Positions 63,119 to 64,000 of a stretch of 64,000 nucleotides of DNA are shown piece by piece (within the stretch, counting starts at the first letter, position 1; each line of letters starts with the position of its first letter). This DNA comes from DASCOT01 sp965197275 (lineage in GTDB: Bacteria; Acidobacteriota; UBA890; WLXD01). The notes under the pieces were generated by a model, which made no database searches, was not told the DNA's origin, and saw nothing but the letters and a program-made list of their open reading frames with translations. The position numbers were made by a program, and so were the translations under genes. The stretch is from the NCBI GenBank assembly GCA_965197275.1, contig CBDAMQ010000026.1:1-64000 (forward strand), read 5' to 3'.

Positions 63119-64000
63119 CTATGCGGGCATACCGTTCGGCACCAGCGGTAGGGAGCGGAGACGAACCCCGCTGGCGTTGAAGATCGCGTTGCCAACGGCC
63201 GGCGCGATGCCGACGATGGGGGTCTCACCGGCGCCCGCGGAAGCAAGATCAGGACGGTCGACGAGGACCGTTGCGATCTCGGGTACGTCGCTGAAGCGCG
63301 GTACTCGATAGTCCGAAAGGCGGGGGTTGAGGATGCGCCCGTTTTCGAAACGTATGGCCTCGAACAGCGCGCCACCTAGGCCTTGTACCAGGGAGCCCTC
63401 GACCTGGCTGCGGAGCTGGACCGGGTTGACGATCGCCCCACACTCGAAGGCTTGCGTTGCGCGCACAACGCGGACGTTGCCGGCCGACCCGATCTCGACC
63501 TCGGCACAGCAGGCGACGTAACTGCCCTTCTCGGTGCCGATACCGATGCCGATCCCACGACCGTCGCGGGCGGTAGCGCCGAGCCAGCCGAACGCATCGG
63601 CGGCTGCTATCAGAACGTTCCGTAGTCGGCCGTCGGCGAGATTGCGCAAACGCATTTCGAGTGGATCGATGCCCGCCGCCGCGGCGAACTCGTCGATGGC
63701 GGTCTCCCGAGCGAACACGTTGGCGGTCGCCGCCAGCCCGCGATAGGAACCCTGACGCAAGGGATAGGCCGTGCGGTGGAAATGAACGCTCCGGTTGGCG
63801 ACCTCGTACGGAGTGGCGAGCGCCGAGGCGCCGGAGTTGTAGTTGTGGTACTCCCAGGCGGTCAGCCGGCCGCCGGCATCGGCCGCTGCCCGGACGTCGA
63901 TGATCCCCGCGGGGCGGAAGTAGGCCCAGGTGAATTCCTCCTCGCGCGTCCACGTTATGCGAACCGGCCGTTGGGCTGCACGGGCTAGCCGAGCCGCCTC
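63119..64000 (-). CDS. Molybdopterin-binding large subunit of a molybdenum hydroxylase, C-terminal part; 5' end outside window
   Basis: The frame is open from the window edge (RPVRITWTREEEFTWAYFRP) and matches the C-terminal 290 residues of the IorB/xanthine-dehydrogenase-type large subunit: YPLRQGSYRGL, AVFARETAIDEFAAAAG-like helix, ECGAIVNPVQLRSQVEGSLV, and ASAGAGETPIVGIAPAVGNA with the catalytic Glu. It ends LRSLPLVPNGMPA. It is the first visible gene of the operon running into the nucleoside phosphorylase and adenosine deaminase, so hypoxanthine or xanthine is a plausible substrate. The molybdenum subunit at 40589 has Asp at the same catalytic position. Confidence 0.85.
   Translation of the reverse strand, partial: EAARLARAAQRPVRITWTREEEFTWAYFRPAGIIDVRAAADAGGRLTAWEYHNYNSGASALATPYEVANRSVHFHRTAYPLRQGSYRGLAATANVFARETAIDEFAAAAGIDPLEMRLRNLADGRLRNVLIAAADAFGWLGATARDGRGIGIGIGTEKGSYVACCAEVEIGSAGNVRVVRATQAFECGAIVNPVQLRSQVEGSLVQGLGGALFEAIRFENGRILNPRLSDYRVPRFSDVPEIATVLVDRPDLASAGAGETPIVGIAPAVGNAIFNASGVRLRSLPLVPNGMPA

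Overview
The window is 64 kb of GC-rich bacterial chromosome, probably from a heterotrophic soil or marine bacterium of the Acidobacteriota or a similar lineage. The grounds are PknB-type kinases fused to TolB/PD40 propellers, a DUF1592/DUF1552 pair, cytochrome c/copper-monooxygenase-like proteins, DUF5916 proteins and many Tat-exported or secreted hydrolases. Proteobacterial-looking pieces (DUF2585, the prophage genes) leave the phylum open. I saw no rRNA or tRNA gene, no CRISPR array and no convincing DNA-binding regulator.

Region 1 (1-8.0 kb) is a decayed mobile or prophage island. It holds the end of a ParB-type DNA methyltransferase, a frameshifted DUF5681 gene and a terminase large-subunit gene whose C-terminal part lies inverted downstream. 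Between the two terminase pieces are IS256-like and IS110-like transposase scraps. A tyrosine integrase with several frameshifts, a CoiA-like gene, a frameshifted HNH gene and a large-serine-recombinase fragment complete the island. An intact NfeD/SPFH membrane pair (5.6-7.0 kb) sits inside this debris.

Region 2 (8.0-17.4 kb) carries a DUF1592 cytochrome-like protein, a Tat-exported DUF1552 protein and an ankyrin protein with a very acidic insert, each with its own Shine-Dalgarno. A class III aminotransferase remnant and a kinase-propeller receptor follow.

Region 3 (17.5-25.6 kb) has a three-gene type III polyketide synthase operon (methyltransferase, FAD oxidoreductase, PKS) with overlapping start/stop codons. 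Next come a sodium:solute symporter, small secreted proteins and an orphan periplasmic binding protein.

Region 4 (25.7-40.3 kb) is rich in exported proteins: an outer-membrane-like DUF5916 protein, a secreted Ig-like protein, a cytochrome c/copper monooxygenase-like protein with a beta-propeller partner, an M20 peptidase relative with altered metal ligands, an alpha/beta hydrolase, a PLP aminotransferase, a penicillin-binding-protein-like hydrolase and a DPP-IV-like S9 peptidase.

Region 5 (40.6-50.3 kb) looks oxidative and catabolic: IorB/IorA-like molybdenum hydroxylase subunits, a medium-chain dehydrogenase, two cupins around a Rieske oxygenase, a GNAT enzyme and two Tat-exported FAD oxidoreductases.

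Region 6 (50.6-60.6 kb) has an unusual membrane GAF/zinc-ribbon/kinase protein, an M23-domain gene split by a frameshift, a DUF2585 membrane protein, a second serine hydrolase and a kinase gene stopped by a TAA in its glycine loop. Region 7 (60.6-64.0 kb, minus strand) is the most interesting stretch. A molybdenum hydroxylase subunit (cut by the window edge), an exported nucleoside phosphorylase and an exported, lipoprotein-like adenosine deaminase are closely spaced and co-directional. I read them as an extracytoplasmic purine-nucleoside degradation operon.
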